Source: Bacteroidetes bacterium OLB10
GTDB taxonomy: Bacteria > Bacteroidota > Bacteroidia > AKYH767-A > OLB10
Assembly (NCBI GenBank): GCA_001567275.1
Contig: LNBX01000033.1
Coordinates: forward strand, 1-64,000
Direction of reading: 5' to 3'
Length of the DNA: 64,000 nt
The notes beneath the pieces were generated by a model that ran no database searches, was not told the DNA's origin, and was given only the letters and a program-made list of their open reading frames with translations. The translations under genes were made by a program, and so were the position numbers. Numbering within the stretch: position 1 is the stretch's first letter; the number at the start of each line of letters is the position of its first letter. Below are positions 16,706 through 27,370 of this stretch, one piece after another.

Positions 16706-18106
16706 ATGAAAAAAATAGTAACCCACTTAAGCTTTATAGTATGTATGCATACTGCTATAGCGCAAAAACCAAACGTAGATTCGATACTTCAAAAAGTCGC
16801 AATAGAAAAAGATGAAGATAAAAAAGTTGATTTACTCGTAAGTCTGATATCTTCAGAAATTAATAACGACCCTAAATGGACTATTGAAACAGGATTAAAA
16901 TTATTGAACCAATCAAAAAGTGAAAATGACAATATTGAATTGTCAGTTGCTTATTCTTTTTTAGGACAAGGGTATCGGCTACTTGGAAACAATATTAAAG
17001 CCTTGGATTACCATCATAAAGGTATTGCTGCTGCGGAAAAAAGTAATAACTTGTCTGTTTTGGCGTTCGCAGAAAATCAAACGGCACATATCTATAAAGA
17101 CAGGCAGGAATATGATAAGGCAATCGACATATATCTGTCAGCAACAGCACATGCAGCTAAAGGAAAAAATGAAAAAATAAAAAGTTGGGGGCCTTTAAAT
17201 TTGGGAGGTGTGTATCTTTCCATTGGCAAATTAGACTCGTCATTAATGTATTCTCAAAGGGCTTATGAAAATGCTTTAAAAGTAAACTCCATTGTTGACA
17301 ACCCTTATTTATATAGTAACCTTGGTGGTGTGCAAAGTAAATTGGGCAATGCACAGCTTGCTGTAAGTTATTATAACATGGCCATTTCTCAATCGATAGG
17401 GTCAAAGAATATCAGGTATTTGAATATAGCATATACAGGATTAGCAGAGCATTATCAGCGATTTAATCAGAAAGATTCCTGTATAAGTTATGCAAAAAAA
17501 GCAATTACGGTTGTAAAAAATACTTCGTTTTTTTATCTGAGCAGTAAGCCGGCACAATTACTTACCGATATTTATGAAAAGAACAATTGTGATAGTACAT
17601 TGAAATATTCAAAAATATTTAAAACGGCAGTTGATTCATTGACCAGTGTCAAAACTAATCAACAAATACAATTAATGACTTTTGAAGAAGATTTACGGCA
17701 GCAGGAAGTTGCTGGAGAAAAGTTAAAAGCTGAAGAAGAAAGAAAACTAAATATTCAATACGCCTTAATAACCTTGGGCATTATTGTATTACTCACTCTT
17801 TATTTATTGCTTAGCCGCAGCTTTATTACTAACGCAAAACTCATAGAATTTTTTGGTGTTGTTGCATTGTTGATTGTTTTTGAATTTCTCAATCTGCTAC
17901 TTCATCCATTTTTAGAAAGAATAACTCACCACTCCCCCATTTTAATGTTGCTGGCGTTGGTTTGCATTGCTGCATTGCTTGTGCCATTTCATCATAAAGT
18001 AGAAAAATGGGCAACATCAAAATTAGTAGAAAAGAATAAAGAGATACGGTTGGCTGCTGCAAAAAAAACTATTGAACAGTTAGAAACAAAGGTGGGCGAC
18101 AAATGA
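16706..18106 (+). CDS. TPR-repeat membrane protein of signalling type
   Basis: A 466-residue protein. A signal peptide (about 1-19, ending AIAQ) is followed by tetratricopeptide repeats over roughly 30-310, with typical pairs such as ALDYHHKGIAAAEK and AIDIYLSATAHAAK. A charged helix leads to a transmembrane helix near 350-370 and one or two more to about 435, then a basic coiled-coil tail. The layout resembles the sensor half of Bacteroidota TPR histidine kinases and LuxR-type regulators, but no kinase or DNA-binding domain is present. Its partner, if any, is not in the neighbourhood. Confidence 0.7.
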   Translation: MKKIVTHLSFIVCMHTAIAQKPNVDSILQKVAIEKDEDKKVDLLVSLISSEINNDPKWTIETGLKLLNQSKSENDNIELSVAYSFLGQGYRLLGNNIKALDYHHKGIAAAEKSNNLSVLAFAENQTAHIYKDRQEYDKAIDIYLSATAHAAKGKNEKIKSWGPLNLGGVYLSIGKLDSSLMYSQRAYENALKVNSIVDNPYLYSNLGGVQSKLGNAQLAVSYYNMAISQSIGSKNIRYLNIAYTGLAEHYQRFNQKDSCISYAKKAITVVKNTSFFYLSSKPAQLLTDIYEKNNCDSTLKYSKIFKTAVDSLTSVKTNQQIQLMTFEEDLRQQEVAGEKLKAEEERKLNIQYALITLGIIVLLTLYLLLSRSFITNAKLIEFFGVVALLIVFEFLNLLLHPFLERITHHSPILMLLALVCIAALLVPFHHKVEKWATSKLVEKNKEIRLAAAKKTIEQLETKVGDK

Positions 18107-18270
18107 AATTAAAAATATGAGCTAACTACATCAGCATTGCCGCAAACCATGTGAACGAAAAAGCAAACAAACAATCTGTTTGTAAAGTGAGTTTTTCAGT
18201 TCGCTTCATTAATTTTACTATTTAACAGCCTGACACAAATATTTAATTAATAATTTAGAACTTCGATTTT

Positions 18271-19608
18271 ATGAAAAGCTTTATTTCATTCATCAGTCTG
18301 TTGTTGCTCTCAAATGCTTCAAGTGCTCAGTTTGGTGCACCGGTGATTATTGACAGTAATTATTCAGCTCAGATTAGAAACATAATTGCTGTTGATATAG
18401 ACAATGATGGTTTGAAAGATATTGTTGCATCGCACCAAACAGACACCATCAAGTGGTACAAAAATTTTGGGAATAATACTTTCTCAGCACCTGTAGTGTT
18501 GACATCCACTATTGCGAAACCTTTTTTTATTGACACCGGTGATGCAGATAATGATTCGAAAACAGACTTGCTGGTGGCTAATAATAATAGTAATAATTCG
18601 CAAGTAGTGCTGATAAACAACAATGGTTTAATCCCAACCATCATAGACAGTGGAATAGATCTGGGAACTTACCGCGCATATTTTTCAGATTTTGATAATG
18701 ACGGAGATGAGGACATTGTTGCATGCAGCGACTTAATGATTACGCTATATCTCAACAATGGTGCAGGTGTTTTTGGCAATAGAATTATATTGCTCAATGG
18801 TGCCGAATTTTATAATATGACTGTTGCAGATTTTAACGGAGATAACTTTCCGGATATAGGCCTGTGTTCATCAGACGGCATCGAAGTGCTGTTGAATGAC
18901 ACTTCGGGAGGATTGACTGCACCCAACTTACTTGATTTAAAACTTACCGGTTTTATTACCAATGCAGACATTGACAACGATGCACAAAAAGACCTTATTT
19001 TTCCAAACAGTTCACCTCATTACGATGTTTATAAAAACACCGGAGGAGGAACATTTATATTAAATCAAACCGTGGCTTTTTATCAACCAAACATTCAGAA
19101 CCCTCCATTTGCCATAGGTAACGTCAATGCAGACGCATTTCGTGATGCAGTTTATTCAAGCATTAATAACAACAGGTCGTTATATTGGCGGGAAAATGAC
19201 GGAGCAGGGAATTTTCAAAATGAACAGCTTATTGACAGCACTGAAATGTATGATGCGATTTTTTTGGCCGATATGGATAATGATGGCGATAATGATATTC
19301 TTTGGTATGGGTTTGACTTTAATGCCGGTCAGAAAAAAACAGGCTTTATAGAAAATAATACCTTCACGCTGGGGGTTGAAAATATAAAAACATCTCCGGT
19401 AAGAATTTATCCCAATCCTGCATCAACGTTGCTGAATATTGAATGTCAGGAAAAGATTACCGGTATTGAAATTTATTCAGCAAAAGGAGATAAAGTTGCC
19501 AGGTACAACACATCGATAATTGATATTTCGAACCTTGCGAAGGGCAGCTATCTGTTGAATGTAACAACCAACAAGAACACATTCACAACTGAATTTGTAA
19601 AGGAATAG
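18271..19608 (+). CDS. Secreted VCBS/FG-GAP repeat protein with T9SS sorting domain
   Basis: A 445-residue protein. The signal peptide (1-20, ASSAQ) precedes several FG-GAP/VCBS-type repeats rich in Ca-binding-like DxDxDG loops (DIDNDGLKD, DFDNDGDED, DMDNDGDND), which suggest a beta-propeller. The last ~75 residues form a type A T9SS sorting domain: VRIYPNPAS, a middle EIYSAKGDKV strand and the closing LAKGSYLLNV. It should cross the outer membrane by the type IX system and be released or anchored at the surface. The ligand is unknown. Confidence 0.85.
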   Translation: MKSFISFISLLLLSNASSAQFGAPVIIDSNYSAQIRNIIAVDIDNDGLKDIVASHQTDTIKWYKNFGNNTFSAPVVLTSTIAKPFFIDTGDADNDSKTDLLVANNNSNNSQVVLINNNGLIPTIIDSGIDLGTYRAYFSDFDNDGDEDIVACSDLMITLYLNNGAGVFGNRIILLNGAEFYNMTVADFNGDNFPDIGLCSSDGIEVLLNDTSGGLTAPNLLDLKLTGFITNADIDNDAQKDLIFPNSSPHYDVYKNTGGGTFILNQTVAFYQPNIQNPPFAIGNVNADAFRDAVYSSINNNRSLYWRENDGAGNFQNEQLIDSTEMYDAIFLADMDNDGDNDILWYGFDFNAGQKKTGFIENNTFTLGVENIKTSPVRIYPNPASTLLNIECQEKITGIEIYSAKGDKVARYNTSIIDISNLAKGSYLLNVTTNKNTFTTEFVKE

Positions 19609-19760
19609 ATGTAATTTAAAACACGCAAAAGTTTTGCAATTTGGCAGGTGAAGTGGTTTGATTGAAAAATATTTTCAGATTTATAAATTGATTCATTGTT
19701 TGACTCACGATAAATTGGGATGGTAAAGAACTATGACTTTGAAAAACCGGTGCCGGAAGT

Positions 19761-20162
19761 ATGAAAGATAAATTGCCTATAGGATATTATCTGAAAAATG
19801 CAGATAGATTACTGACAGAGGGAATCAACCACATTCACCGGGAGATGGGCATTACGAGAACAGACTGGCAGATACTGAATTCGATACATGAGAATGATAA
19901 AATAGATTTACAAAAAATCGCTGAACTGCTTACGGCATTTGCTGATAAGGAAACGATAAGCAATGCTATTTCAGCATTGGAAAAGCGACATTTGATAGTG
20001 GGTAACCAATTTTTATCGTTGACTGAAACAGGGAAAAAATTGTTTGAAACCTGTCTTCAAAAGCAAAAAGCTTTCAGGCAGAAATCAATGGAAGGACTCA
20101 CGCAGGAAGAGTATGTGCAAACTATTTCATTTCTTGAAAAACTGATTGATAACCTCAAATGA
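19761..20162 (+). CDS. MarR-like winged-helix transcriptional regulator
   Basis: A 133-residue protein with the MarR layout: an N-terminal dimer helix, TRTDWQILNSIHEN, the helix-turn-helix around ADKETISNAISALEKRHLI, then the wing NQFLSLTETGKKLFE and C-terminal helices. It probably binds an operator as a dimer and responds to a small ligand. It has no close divergent target gene. The convergent giant surface-protein gene ends 180 bases downstream. Confidence 0.75.
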   Translation: MKDKLPIGYYLKNADRLLTEGINHIHREMGITRTDWQILNSIHENDKIDLQKIAELLTAFADKETISNAISALEKRHLIVGNQFLSLTETGKKLFETCLQKQKAFRQKSMEGLTQEEYVQTISFLEKLIDNLK

Positions 20163-20287
20163 TTTTGTAGAAATACAATATCCCTCCTGCTCCGAACATT
20201 CAGCTTGAAAAAAAATTTACGGGTAAACGTAATCAAATAGCTTTTGAGTTTTCAGCAGAAAAAATCTGAAACATAAATGTTGGCAAA

Positions 20288-20321
20288 CAAAAAAGGCTGG
20301 CTCATATTTGAGACAGCCTTT
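20288..20321 (-). terminator. Intrinsic terminator of the giant surface-protein gene
   Basis: Read on the minus strand, AAAGGCTG pairs with CAGCCTTT, extended by an inner CTCA/TGAG pair, and is followed by a T-run. It lies just past the stop of the 2302-residue gene. Confidence 0.8.
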
Positions 20322-20343
20322 CATGTTATTCAATAAAACTGTT

Positions 20344-23300
20344 TTATCGCAACAGTGTAACAGTACCGTTATAATCGTGGCGCTTGCCGCTCTTAGTTGT
20401 TACAACGAGTGAATACACATAGGTTCCCTGAGGTGCAATGCCGCCATGGCCATCGCTGCCATCCCACGGTTTGCCCGGTGAATCGGTTTGATACAGCATT
20501 TCTCCCCAGCGGTTGAATATTCTCAGTTTAAATCCTGAATAATCCATATTGAATCCCGGGTCGAAGAATACTTCGTTGCGTCCGTCACTGTTAGGAGTAA
20601 ATGCATTGGGCACCCAGAAAGGATTGACTACAATGGTTTGCTCAGCAGAATCAACGCATCCTGAAATATTTTCTACTATGAGTTTAACTTTAAACTCACC
20701 TACATCAGAGAAATAATGTGATACGTTTTGCTCGAAGAGTGTGTCGCCAAGACCAAACACCCACTGCCAGCTAACAGCATAGTCTGACTCGTCAGTAAAC
20801 AATACCGGACCGCTGTAGATGTTGGTCATCATTGGGTCGGCTTTGAACTTAGCAACGGGAAGCGGATAGAAGAATACATCTACATCTTTCATCAGTGAAT
20901 CAGTACATCCAAACGGATTGGTAACAACTAATTTAATCTGATATGTACCGGGCACTGCAAACACGAGTGATGGGCTTAACATGTGTGAGAATACACTGTC
21001 GCCTACACTCCACTGGAATGTAGCTCCCGGCATGTATGTTGACTGATTGATGAAATGTATATTGGTGACCTCACATGACTTGCTGGTATCGTTGGTAAAG
21101 CTGACAACAGGATAAGGATGAGCAATGAATGCAAACGCAGGTGATGTGTTGGTACATCCGTTGGCATCGGTTACCTGCACAGTATAGTTTCCGGTTTGAC
21201 TTACGGTGAGCGTGCTTGCAGCACTGTTGTCGGACCAGAGGTAAGATGTGTAAGGCAATGTTGTTGACAATACTGAAGTTGCACCTTCACATACTGCACT
21301 CACTCCTGTGATGACCGGTTGCGGCAACGGATTGACAGTAATAGTTGCCATTCCGCTCATTTGTGTACCGGGACAATTGTTGTCGCTGATGGCAGTGAGC
21401 GAATAAGTGGATGTGGCAGCAGGGCTTAAACTCAACAGTAGCGGATTCTGAGATGTAGTAGCAGTTGTTGACTGACCTGTTGCATTATTCAGATAAGTAT
21501 AAGTAAATGGTGCTTCACCGGTGAACTGTAACTGTATTTGCGCAGTTTGGTTGAGACAAATAACAGGCGAACCTGAAATAACAGCCTGCGGCAAATCGTG
21601 AACAGTGATGGTAGTGTTTCCTGTAGCATTGGTCTTACATCCATACAAACCTGTTACCAATCCTGAAAGACTATAAGTAGTTGTACTGGTAGGTGTAACA
21701 GGAATAGTTACCGAAGGTGTGTTAGACACCACAGGGAAACTGGTAGTGCCATCAGAGTAGGTTACTGCATAAGGGCCATTGGCAGTGAAGTTAAGCGTGA
21801 TAGAACCTGATGTGCCGTTGCACAATGATGGCGTAGCAGTGGTGATAGCAACTGTTGGATTATCGAGCACAGTGACTGCCACATTCTGATTGATGGTAGC
21901 AGGACAATTGTCATCTTCAATGCTAACCAGTGTATAGTTGGTAGTGCTTTGCGGAGCTACATAGAATGAATAGCTGCTGCCGGCAGAATTAACCACACCC
22001 GCACCTTGCATCTGGAAGGTAAACGGTGCAACACCTGTAAACTGAATATTTAACTGCGTGCTGTCGCCTTTGCAAAGTGTATCACTTGCTGTTGTTATAA
22101 CGGCTTGCGGAATGGCATTTACAGAAACTACTGCACTTCCTGAAGCAGGGCCTGCACAGCCGTTGCCATCAATAGTAGCAGGCAGAGTATATACTGTAGT
22201 GGATGCCGGTGAAACAGGAATAGTAACAGAAGTAGCATTGGTAGTAAATGGTCCGTTGCTGACACCACCTGCAAGATAGCTGTAACTATAGGGAGCTTCG
22301 CCAGTGAAGTTGATAGTTAAGTTGGCTGAACTGCCTGCACAGATTGCAGTAGTACCTGATAAGGTTGCCCCCGGTGTTGGAACCACACGTACATAAGCTG
22401 ACTGATTAACGGCATTGTTGGTACAGTTGGCATCACTCAAAGTTATTCCTAAATCGTATGTTGAACTAACGGATGGCGAAACAGGAATGGTTGCAGAATT
22501 TGTTGGAGATGATAATGCACCTGAAGGTGTACCATTGGTTAAGTAAGTATAATCAAATGGCGGTGTTCCGGTAAACTGAATGGTAAGTGTTGTTGAACTT
22601 CCGAAGCAGATGGTATCATTGCCAGTGAGTGTTGCAGTAGGAATTTCATTAACAGTAACAGTGGCTGAACCTGCCATGTTAGTGCCTGTACAATAGTTGT
22701 CAGAAATAGCTATTGGCGTATAAGTTGTCTGCCCAACAGGAGGAGTAACTGAAACTACTAATGGATTGCTGCTGGTTGTACCACTGACATTTGAAGTACC
22801 GTTGAAATAAGTATAGTTAAACGGTGCATTACCTGTAAATGCCAGCGTGAAGTTGGCAGCTACACCATCGCACACTGTTGAATTGCCACTCACTGCCATT
22901 GTTGGCAATGGCCTTACAACAATTTGTGCAGTAGCAGGATTAACGGGTGAACTACATCCCATCAAACCTGTTACGTTTCCGATGAGTGAATAAGTTGTGG
23001 TACCTGTAGGAGGTGTAACTGTAACGGTAGATGAATTACCTGTACTCGATATTCCGTTGGTAACACTTCCATTGCTATACGAAGTGTTGAATGGACCAAT
23101 ACCTGTAAAATTAATGGTGATGCTTCCACTCTGCCCTGCACACAGATTAGGTGTGGTGGTTGAAATAACGGCAGTAGGCAAAGGTAACACAGTAACTTTT
23201 ACCGTTTGATTCATGTTGGCTGTACACAACTGATCATTTACCTGAACGAGTGTATAATTGGTAGTTGAGGCAGGTGATACAGGAATTATCTGCGGATTGG

Positions 23301-26300
23301 AAGATGCTGTTTGAACGCCCTGTCCTGACAGCTGATAGCTGAATGGTGCAGTGCCTGTAAACTGAATGTTGAGATTAGCAGAACCACCGCTGCAGATAGA
23401 ATCGGAAGCAGTGCTGATAACTGCAGTTGGCAATGGCCTTACTGTTACACCACCCAAACCACTTACCGAACCTTTACAAACGCCACTGAATACTGAATCG
23501 AGTTGGAAGGTAGTTGTAGAAGTTGGGCTTACAATAAGTTGATAAGGATTGTTGGATGTAGTTACAGGTCCGTAAGTATTTCCAAGTCCGTCTTTGTAAT
23601 AGAATGTCCAGGGTGCAGCACCTGAATTGAAGTTAACCAGCAGGGTGTCCTGATCACCGGTACAAATTGTTTTGTTTCCGCTGATTACAGCCTGCGGCAA
23701 TGTATTTACAGTGACAGTGGCTGTTGCAGGATTTGTATTGTTGGAACACAATGCATCACTGATGGTAGTACCAAGCGAATAAGTTGTAGTGGCAACGGGA
23801 GCTACTGTTACTGTATAAGGATTTGCTGATGTATTGAAATTGTTGGTGCCTCCGGGTGATGCAACAATACTTCCGCTGAATGGTCCTGTACCGGTGAAAT
23901 TAATGGTAAGTGTTGAAGTCTGACCGGCACAGATGGAGTTGGTGCCTGTAAGAATTGCTGTTGGTAATGGATTTACAGTTACTCTTACTGTATCGTTGAT
24001 ACCTGAGCGGGTACAACTTTTATCCGAAACTGTAGTAACAATATAATTGGTACTTGCAAGAGGATGTACGTAGAAAAAATAAGGATTTGAAGTGGCATTG
24101 GTATTTACCGGTGCTCCTGCATTGGTAACCAATCCAAATGTATAAGGTGAACCATTACCGGTGAAACTTACCTGCATGCGCACACTGTCGTTCAAACAGA
24201 TTACAGGATTTGTAGCTGCTGTAATATTTGCATTTGGAATTACACGCACGGTAACCGTAACCGTATTTGCTACATTACCCGGACAAGTCTTGGTTGAGCT
24301 GGTAAAGTTTACAAATGAATAAGTAGTTGTAGTAGTCGGTGAAACACTGAGTGTAGTAAATGCTGCATTGGTATTTACAGGAGTCAGTGTGTTGGTAGTG
24401 TTATCGCGAATGTTGCCAACATAAGGTGGTGTACCCGTAAAATCAACACGAATGGTTGTGGATGAACCTACACAAATGGTATCGTTTCCTGTAATTGACA
24501 TGGTAGCAGTTGGAACAGGATTAACAACAATTTTTCTGCTTCCTGACACTGTTCCCTCACAGGCATCTTCCACACTTAATAAAGTGTAGGTAGTGGTTGT
24601 TGCAGGATTAACGTTTACCACCAAAGGATTGGAAGCAGTAGTACCCGAAATATTTGGACCTGTAGAACTGCTGATAACATAATCCCATGGACCTGTTCCG
24701 GTGAAACCAATAGTAAGTGTAGAACTTCCTCCCACACAAATGGTATCATTGGATGTTACATTTATTGTAGCAGTAGGCTTAGGAGTGATAGTAACATTGG
24801 CAGTACCTGAGACTGTACCGGGACAACCGGCAGGCACCGTAATGCTGCCAAGTGTATATCCGAAATTACAATTCACCGGTACGCGAACAATATAAGGTGA
24901 AGTATTGGCAACAGCATTGACAACTGTTGTTCCCACACACCCCGGACCCGGAACATTATAACTGAAAGTCCAAGGAGGAGTGCCGGAAAATGTAAACTGA
25001 AGATTCACACTGTCGCCAAGGCAGGCACTTGATGGTCCTGATACTGCGATAACACCTGATGGAGCTGATGACACATTCACATTGATATTTGGAGTAGTAC
25101 TTGTACAACCACTCGGTGACTGAGTAATCACTGCATTATAAGAGCCTGTGGCACAAGCACTGATGTTTGAACTGTTGCCTCCATTGCTCCATGCATAGCT
25201 ATAAGTAAAACATGGATCATTAGGAACAGGACTTGCTGTTAAAGTAACACACTGCCCCGGACATAAATTAGTTGGTCCTCCTGCACTGATATTGGCAGTA
25301 AATGAATTGTCAACACTGATGGTAAAATGATTGGAGTTGGAAACGCATGGCAATGCATCACCAATGCTTACCCAATACTCAATGTTTCCGGTACAGATTG
25401 TTGTTGAAAATGGATCGGTAAATGTTGTTGGCCCTCCTTGCGGAATCGTTGTGACTAAAACCGGAGGAGACCCTGGCGGATACGATCGGTAAAGATTATA
25501 ATTTGCCGCTGCTGTTGGCGGATATGCTCCCTGAAACAGCGAATTCCAGCTTAACTGAATTCCACAATTGTCAACCCCTGACAGATCCATAGTTCTGATA
25601 ACAGGTGACTGAGCTGATAAGAAATTAACACCGCAGGTTGATTTGGTAACAACATAAAAATAGATGGGCTGTGTAGCAGCGTTGGCACCTATTAAACTTG
25701 TAAGTGTAGTACCGAGAATAGTATCTCCTTTTTGCTGATAATGATTTCCCCAGACACTGTCAACAAGGGTAAATGGTCCTCCCGCATTTGTTGAAGCATA
25801 TATATAATATGCATTGAAAACATTATGCGAATCAATAGGCATAGGTGGATTCCAGTAGAGACCAACATCACCTGCAGGATTCAATACAGTAGCACCTCTT
25901 ACATCAGGTGGCGGCAACGGTATAGGTGGCTCAACCGTGATGGCAATTGTAATAGTACTGATAGCCGGAGCAGGACAATAGTCGTCCTGTGCTTTGATGA
26001 TGAAGTAATAAGTATTCCTTCCTCTGATACACCCTGAAGGTGCAAGAATATGATTACAGTTGGTGACCCATGTAAACTGAATAAAATTGGCAATGGGTGA
26101 GACAGAAGGTAATAACTTGTTGAGATAGGCACAAGGCGGATAATCGCAGCCTGCATCGGAAGTTATAGGAGTTCCAAACTGATTGCTGTATCCCTCTATC
26201 TTAATATTCTGGAAACTACCCGAGCCTATGTTTTTCTGGAAATCTGTGGCATCAATCCTGAAGCGTACCGTATCACCTGCAAACACTGTAGTATCTTTCG

Positions 26301-27252
26301 CAGTTCCACCGGCAAATGGTAAATTGATTGCAGGAGGAAGATTTATGGTAGGTGGATTCTGAACAAAACAGTTGGTAGTTAACACTACTCCGTAGTCCCT
26401 GTAAATTTCTGCCACTTTAACTCCGCATTTATAGGAAGTAACTTTAATACAGGTAGCAAAATTTCCTGTAGTACCCATGGCAGTGGTCACGAAAAAATTA
26501 ACCTCGCCTGATAACGCGTCCATTGTAACACCTCCCGGTAACTGATTATTTACTGAGTATGGAGCGCTGAAATTGATAGTATTAGCACTAAATGCTGCAG
26601 GAGGACTTGTTGTAGGCTGGTCTATAGGATTTGCCCATTCACTTCTGAGAGAATCCAAATCATCGTCAACAGCAGTAGGGTTGTAGGTATATGGATAACC
26701 TATACAGATAAAAGTATTAGGTCGCTCTTTGAAGTAAGGTGATGAATCGTAGCACGGATTCATGTTTAAGCCCATATACGGATACATGGTTGCACGGATA
26801 GTAAAGCCTTGGCCTCCGCCACCTAAATTCACAAGTGAATTCCGGCAACAGTCATCAATGGCAAATGTCCAACCGGTTGCCGGTGGAGTACCGTTCAGAA
26901 AAACAGGATTGGTTTTCATGATAAATTCTTGAATTGCTCCTGCACTTGGGCTTGCACAGGTGAAACCACAGTTGGGAGGACTCAAGTCATTGATAACCGT
27001 TAAAGCTGAATTGATAGGAATTGAAGTCAATCCAGGATTTCCAAATACCTGCAAACTTGATGGAGGTGAAAATGTGATTCCCTGACAGTCTCTGTACGCC
27101 TTAATGGTAAACTGAAACTTACCTGCATCAGGTCCTGTCTGAATACATTGCCAGGTGATTTCACCTCCGAACAAATGAGAGGCTTTAGTGCTTACTGATG
27201 TCAGAAACAACAGTAACACCATAATGTAAAGTTTTCGATTCATAGCTTTCAT
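20344..27252 (-). CDS. Giant secreted Ig-like-repeat/PKD protein with gliding-motility C-terminal domain
   Basis: A 2302-residue surface protein. A signal peptide (about 1-24) precedes an N-terminal region of ~430 residues, a fibronectin-III-like segment near 455-560 and, from about 730 to 1970, 14 tandem Ig-like repeats of ~85 residues. Each repeat has a cysteine in an 'ICxGxS' segment, FTGxxPF and a TTTY strand. A fifteenth divergent repeat and PKD-like domains near 2045-2210 follow. The last ~90 residues are the gliding-motility-associated C-terminal domain used for T9SS export (VPNAFTPNSDGRNEVF, FNRWGEM, YVYSLVV). It probably acts as an adhesin. The frame is intact throughout, and a promoter and terminator flank it. 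Confidence 0.88.
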   Translation of the reverse strand: MKAMNRKLYIMVLLLFLTSVSTKASHLFGGEITWQCIQTGPDAGKFQFTIKAYRDCQGITFSPPSSLQVFGNPGLTSIPINSALTVINDLSPPNCGFTCASPSAGAIQEFIMKTNPVFLNGTPPATGWTFAIDDCCRNSLVNLGGGGQGFTIRATMYPYMGLNMNPCYDSSPYFKERPNTFICIGYPYTYNPTAVDDDLDSLRSEWANPIDQPTTSPPAAFSANTINFSAPYSVNNQLPGGVTMDALSGEVNFFVTTAMGTTGNFATCIKVTSYKCGVKVAEIYRDYGVVLTTNCFVQNPPTINLPPAINLPFAGGTAKDTTVFAGDTVRFRIDATDFQKNIGSGSFQNIKIEGYSNQFGTPITSDAGCDYPPCAYLNKLLPSVSPIANFIQFTWVTNCNHILAPSGCIRGRNTYYFIIKAQDDYCPAPAISTITIAITVEPPIPLPPPDVRGATVLNPAGDVGLYWNPPMPIDSHNVFNAYYIYASTNAGGPFTLVDSVWGNHYQQKGDTILGTTLTSLIGANAATQPIYFYVVTKSTCGVNFLSAQSPVIRTMDLSGVDNCGIQLSWNSLFQGAYPPTAAANYNLYRSYPPGSPPVLVTTIPQGGPTTFTDPFSTTICTGNIEYWVSIGDALPCVSNSNHFTISVDNSFTANISAGGPTNLCPGQCVTLTASPVPNDPCFTYSYAWSNGGNSSNISACATGSYNAVITQSPSGCTSTTPNINVNVSSAPSGVIAVSGPSSACLGDSVNLQFTFSGTPPWTFSYNVPGPGCVGTTVVNAVANTSPYIVRVPVNCNFGYTLGSITVPAGCPGTVSGTANVTITPKPTATINVTSNDTICVGGSSTLTIGFTGTGPWDYVISSSTGPNISGTTASNPLVVNVNPATTTTYTLLSVEDACEGTVSGSRKIVVNPVPTATMSITGNDTICVGSSTTIRVDFTGTPPYVGNIRDNTTNTLTPVNTNAAFTTLSVSPTTTTTYSFVNFTSSTKTCPGNVANTVTVTVRVIPNANITAATNPVICLNDSVRMQVSFTGNGSPYTFGLVTNAGAPVNTNATSNPYFFYVHPLASTNYIVTTVSDKSCTRSGINDTVRVTVNPLPTAILTGTNSICAGQTSTLTINFTGTGPFSGSIVASPGGTNNFNTSANPYTVTVAPVATTTYSLGTTISDALCSNNTNPATATVTVNTLPQAVISGNKTICTGDQDTLLVNFNSGAAPWTFYYKDGLGNTYGPVTTSNNPYQLIVSPTSTTTFQLDSVFSGVCKGSVSGLGGVTVRPLPTAVISTASDSICSGGSANLNIQFTGTAPFSYQLSGQGVQTASSNPQIIPVSPASTTNYTLVQVNDQLCTANMNQTVKVTVLPLPTAVISTTTPNLCAGQSGSITINFTGIGPFNTSYSNGSVTNGISSTGNSSTVTVTPPTGTTTYSLIGNVTGLMGCSSPVNPATAQIVVRPLPTMAVSGNSTVCDGVAANFTLAFTGNAPFNYTYFNGTSNVSGTTSSNPLVVSVTPPVGQTTYTPIAISDNYCTGTNMAGSATVTVNEIPTATLTGNDTICFGSSTTLTIQFTGTPPFDYTYLTNGTPSGALSSPTNSATIPVSPSVSSTYDLGITLSDANCTNNAVNQSAYVRVVPTPGATLSGTTAICAGSSANLTINFTGEAPYSYSYLAGGVSNGPFTTNATSVTIPVSPASTTVYTLPATIDGNGCAGPASGSAVVSVNAIPQAVITTASDTLCKGDSTQLNIQFTGVAPFTFQMQGAGVVNSAGSSYSFYVAPQSTTNYTLVSIEDDNCPATINQNVAVTVLDNPTVAITTATPSLCNGTSGSITLNFTANGPYAVTYSDGTTSFPVVSNTPSVTIPVTPTSTTTYSLSGLVTGLYGCKTNATGNTTITVHDLPQAVISGSPVICLNQTAQIQLQFTGEAPFTYTYLNNATGQSTTATTSQNPLLLSLSPAATSTYSLTAISDNNCPGTQMSGMATITVNPLPQPVITGVSAVCEGATSVLSTTLPYTSYLWSDNSAASTLTVSQTGNYTVQVTDANGCTNTSPAFAFIAHPYPVVSFTNDTSKSCEVTNIHFINQSTYMPGATFQWSVGDSVFSHMLSPSLVFAVPGTYQIKLVVTNPFGCTDSLMKDVDVFFYPLPVAKFKADPMMTNIYSGPVLFTDESDYAVSWQWVFGLGDTLFEQNVSHYFSDVGEFKVKLIVENISGCVDSAEQTIVVNPFWVPNAFTPNSDGRNEVFFDPGFNMDYSGFKLRIFNRWGEMLYQTDSPGKPWDGSDGHGGIAPQGTYVYSLVVTTKSGKRHDYNGTVTLLR

Positions 27253-27276
27253 AAATTATAATTTATATTTCCTTCA

Positions 27277-27309
27277 CAAATGTATAAATATTAGATGATA
27301 AAAAAACAA
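27277..27309 (-). promoter_or_regulatory. Promoter of the giant surface-protein gene
   Basis: On the minus strand TACATTTG (27284-27277) fits TANNTTTG, with a TTG about 22 bases upstream (27309-27307). It lies 25 bases before the ATG of the giant gene. Confidence 0.5.
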
Positions 27310-27370
27310 TAAATGCAATTTTTTTTGCACTTGTGAAAAAGCCTGAAAACCGGAGATAAAAAATTAACAA

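Noticed and set aside
20344-27252. Regular DNA-level repeats as a CRISPR array
   Set aside because: The periodicity is ~255 bases, the repeats diverge, and one intact reading frame runs through all of them; this is a protein repeat.
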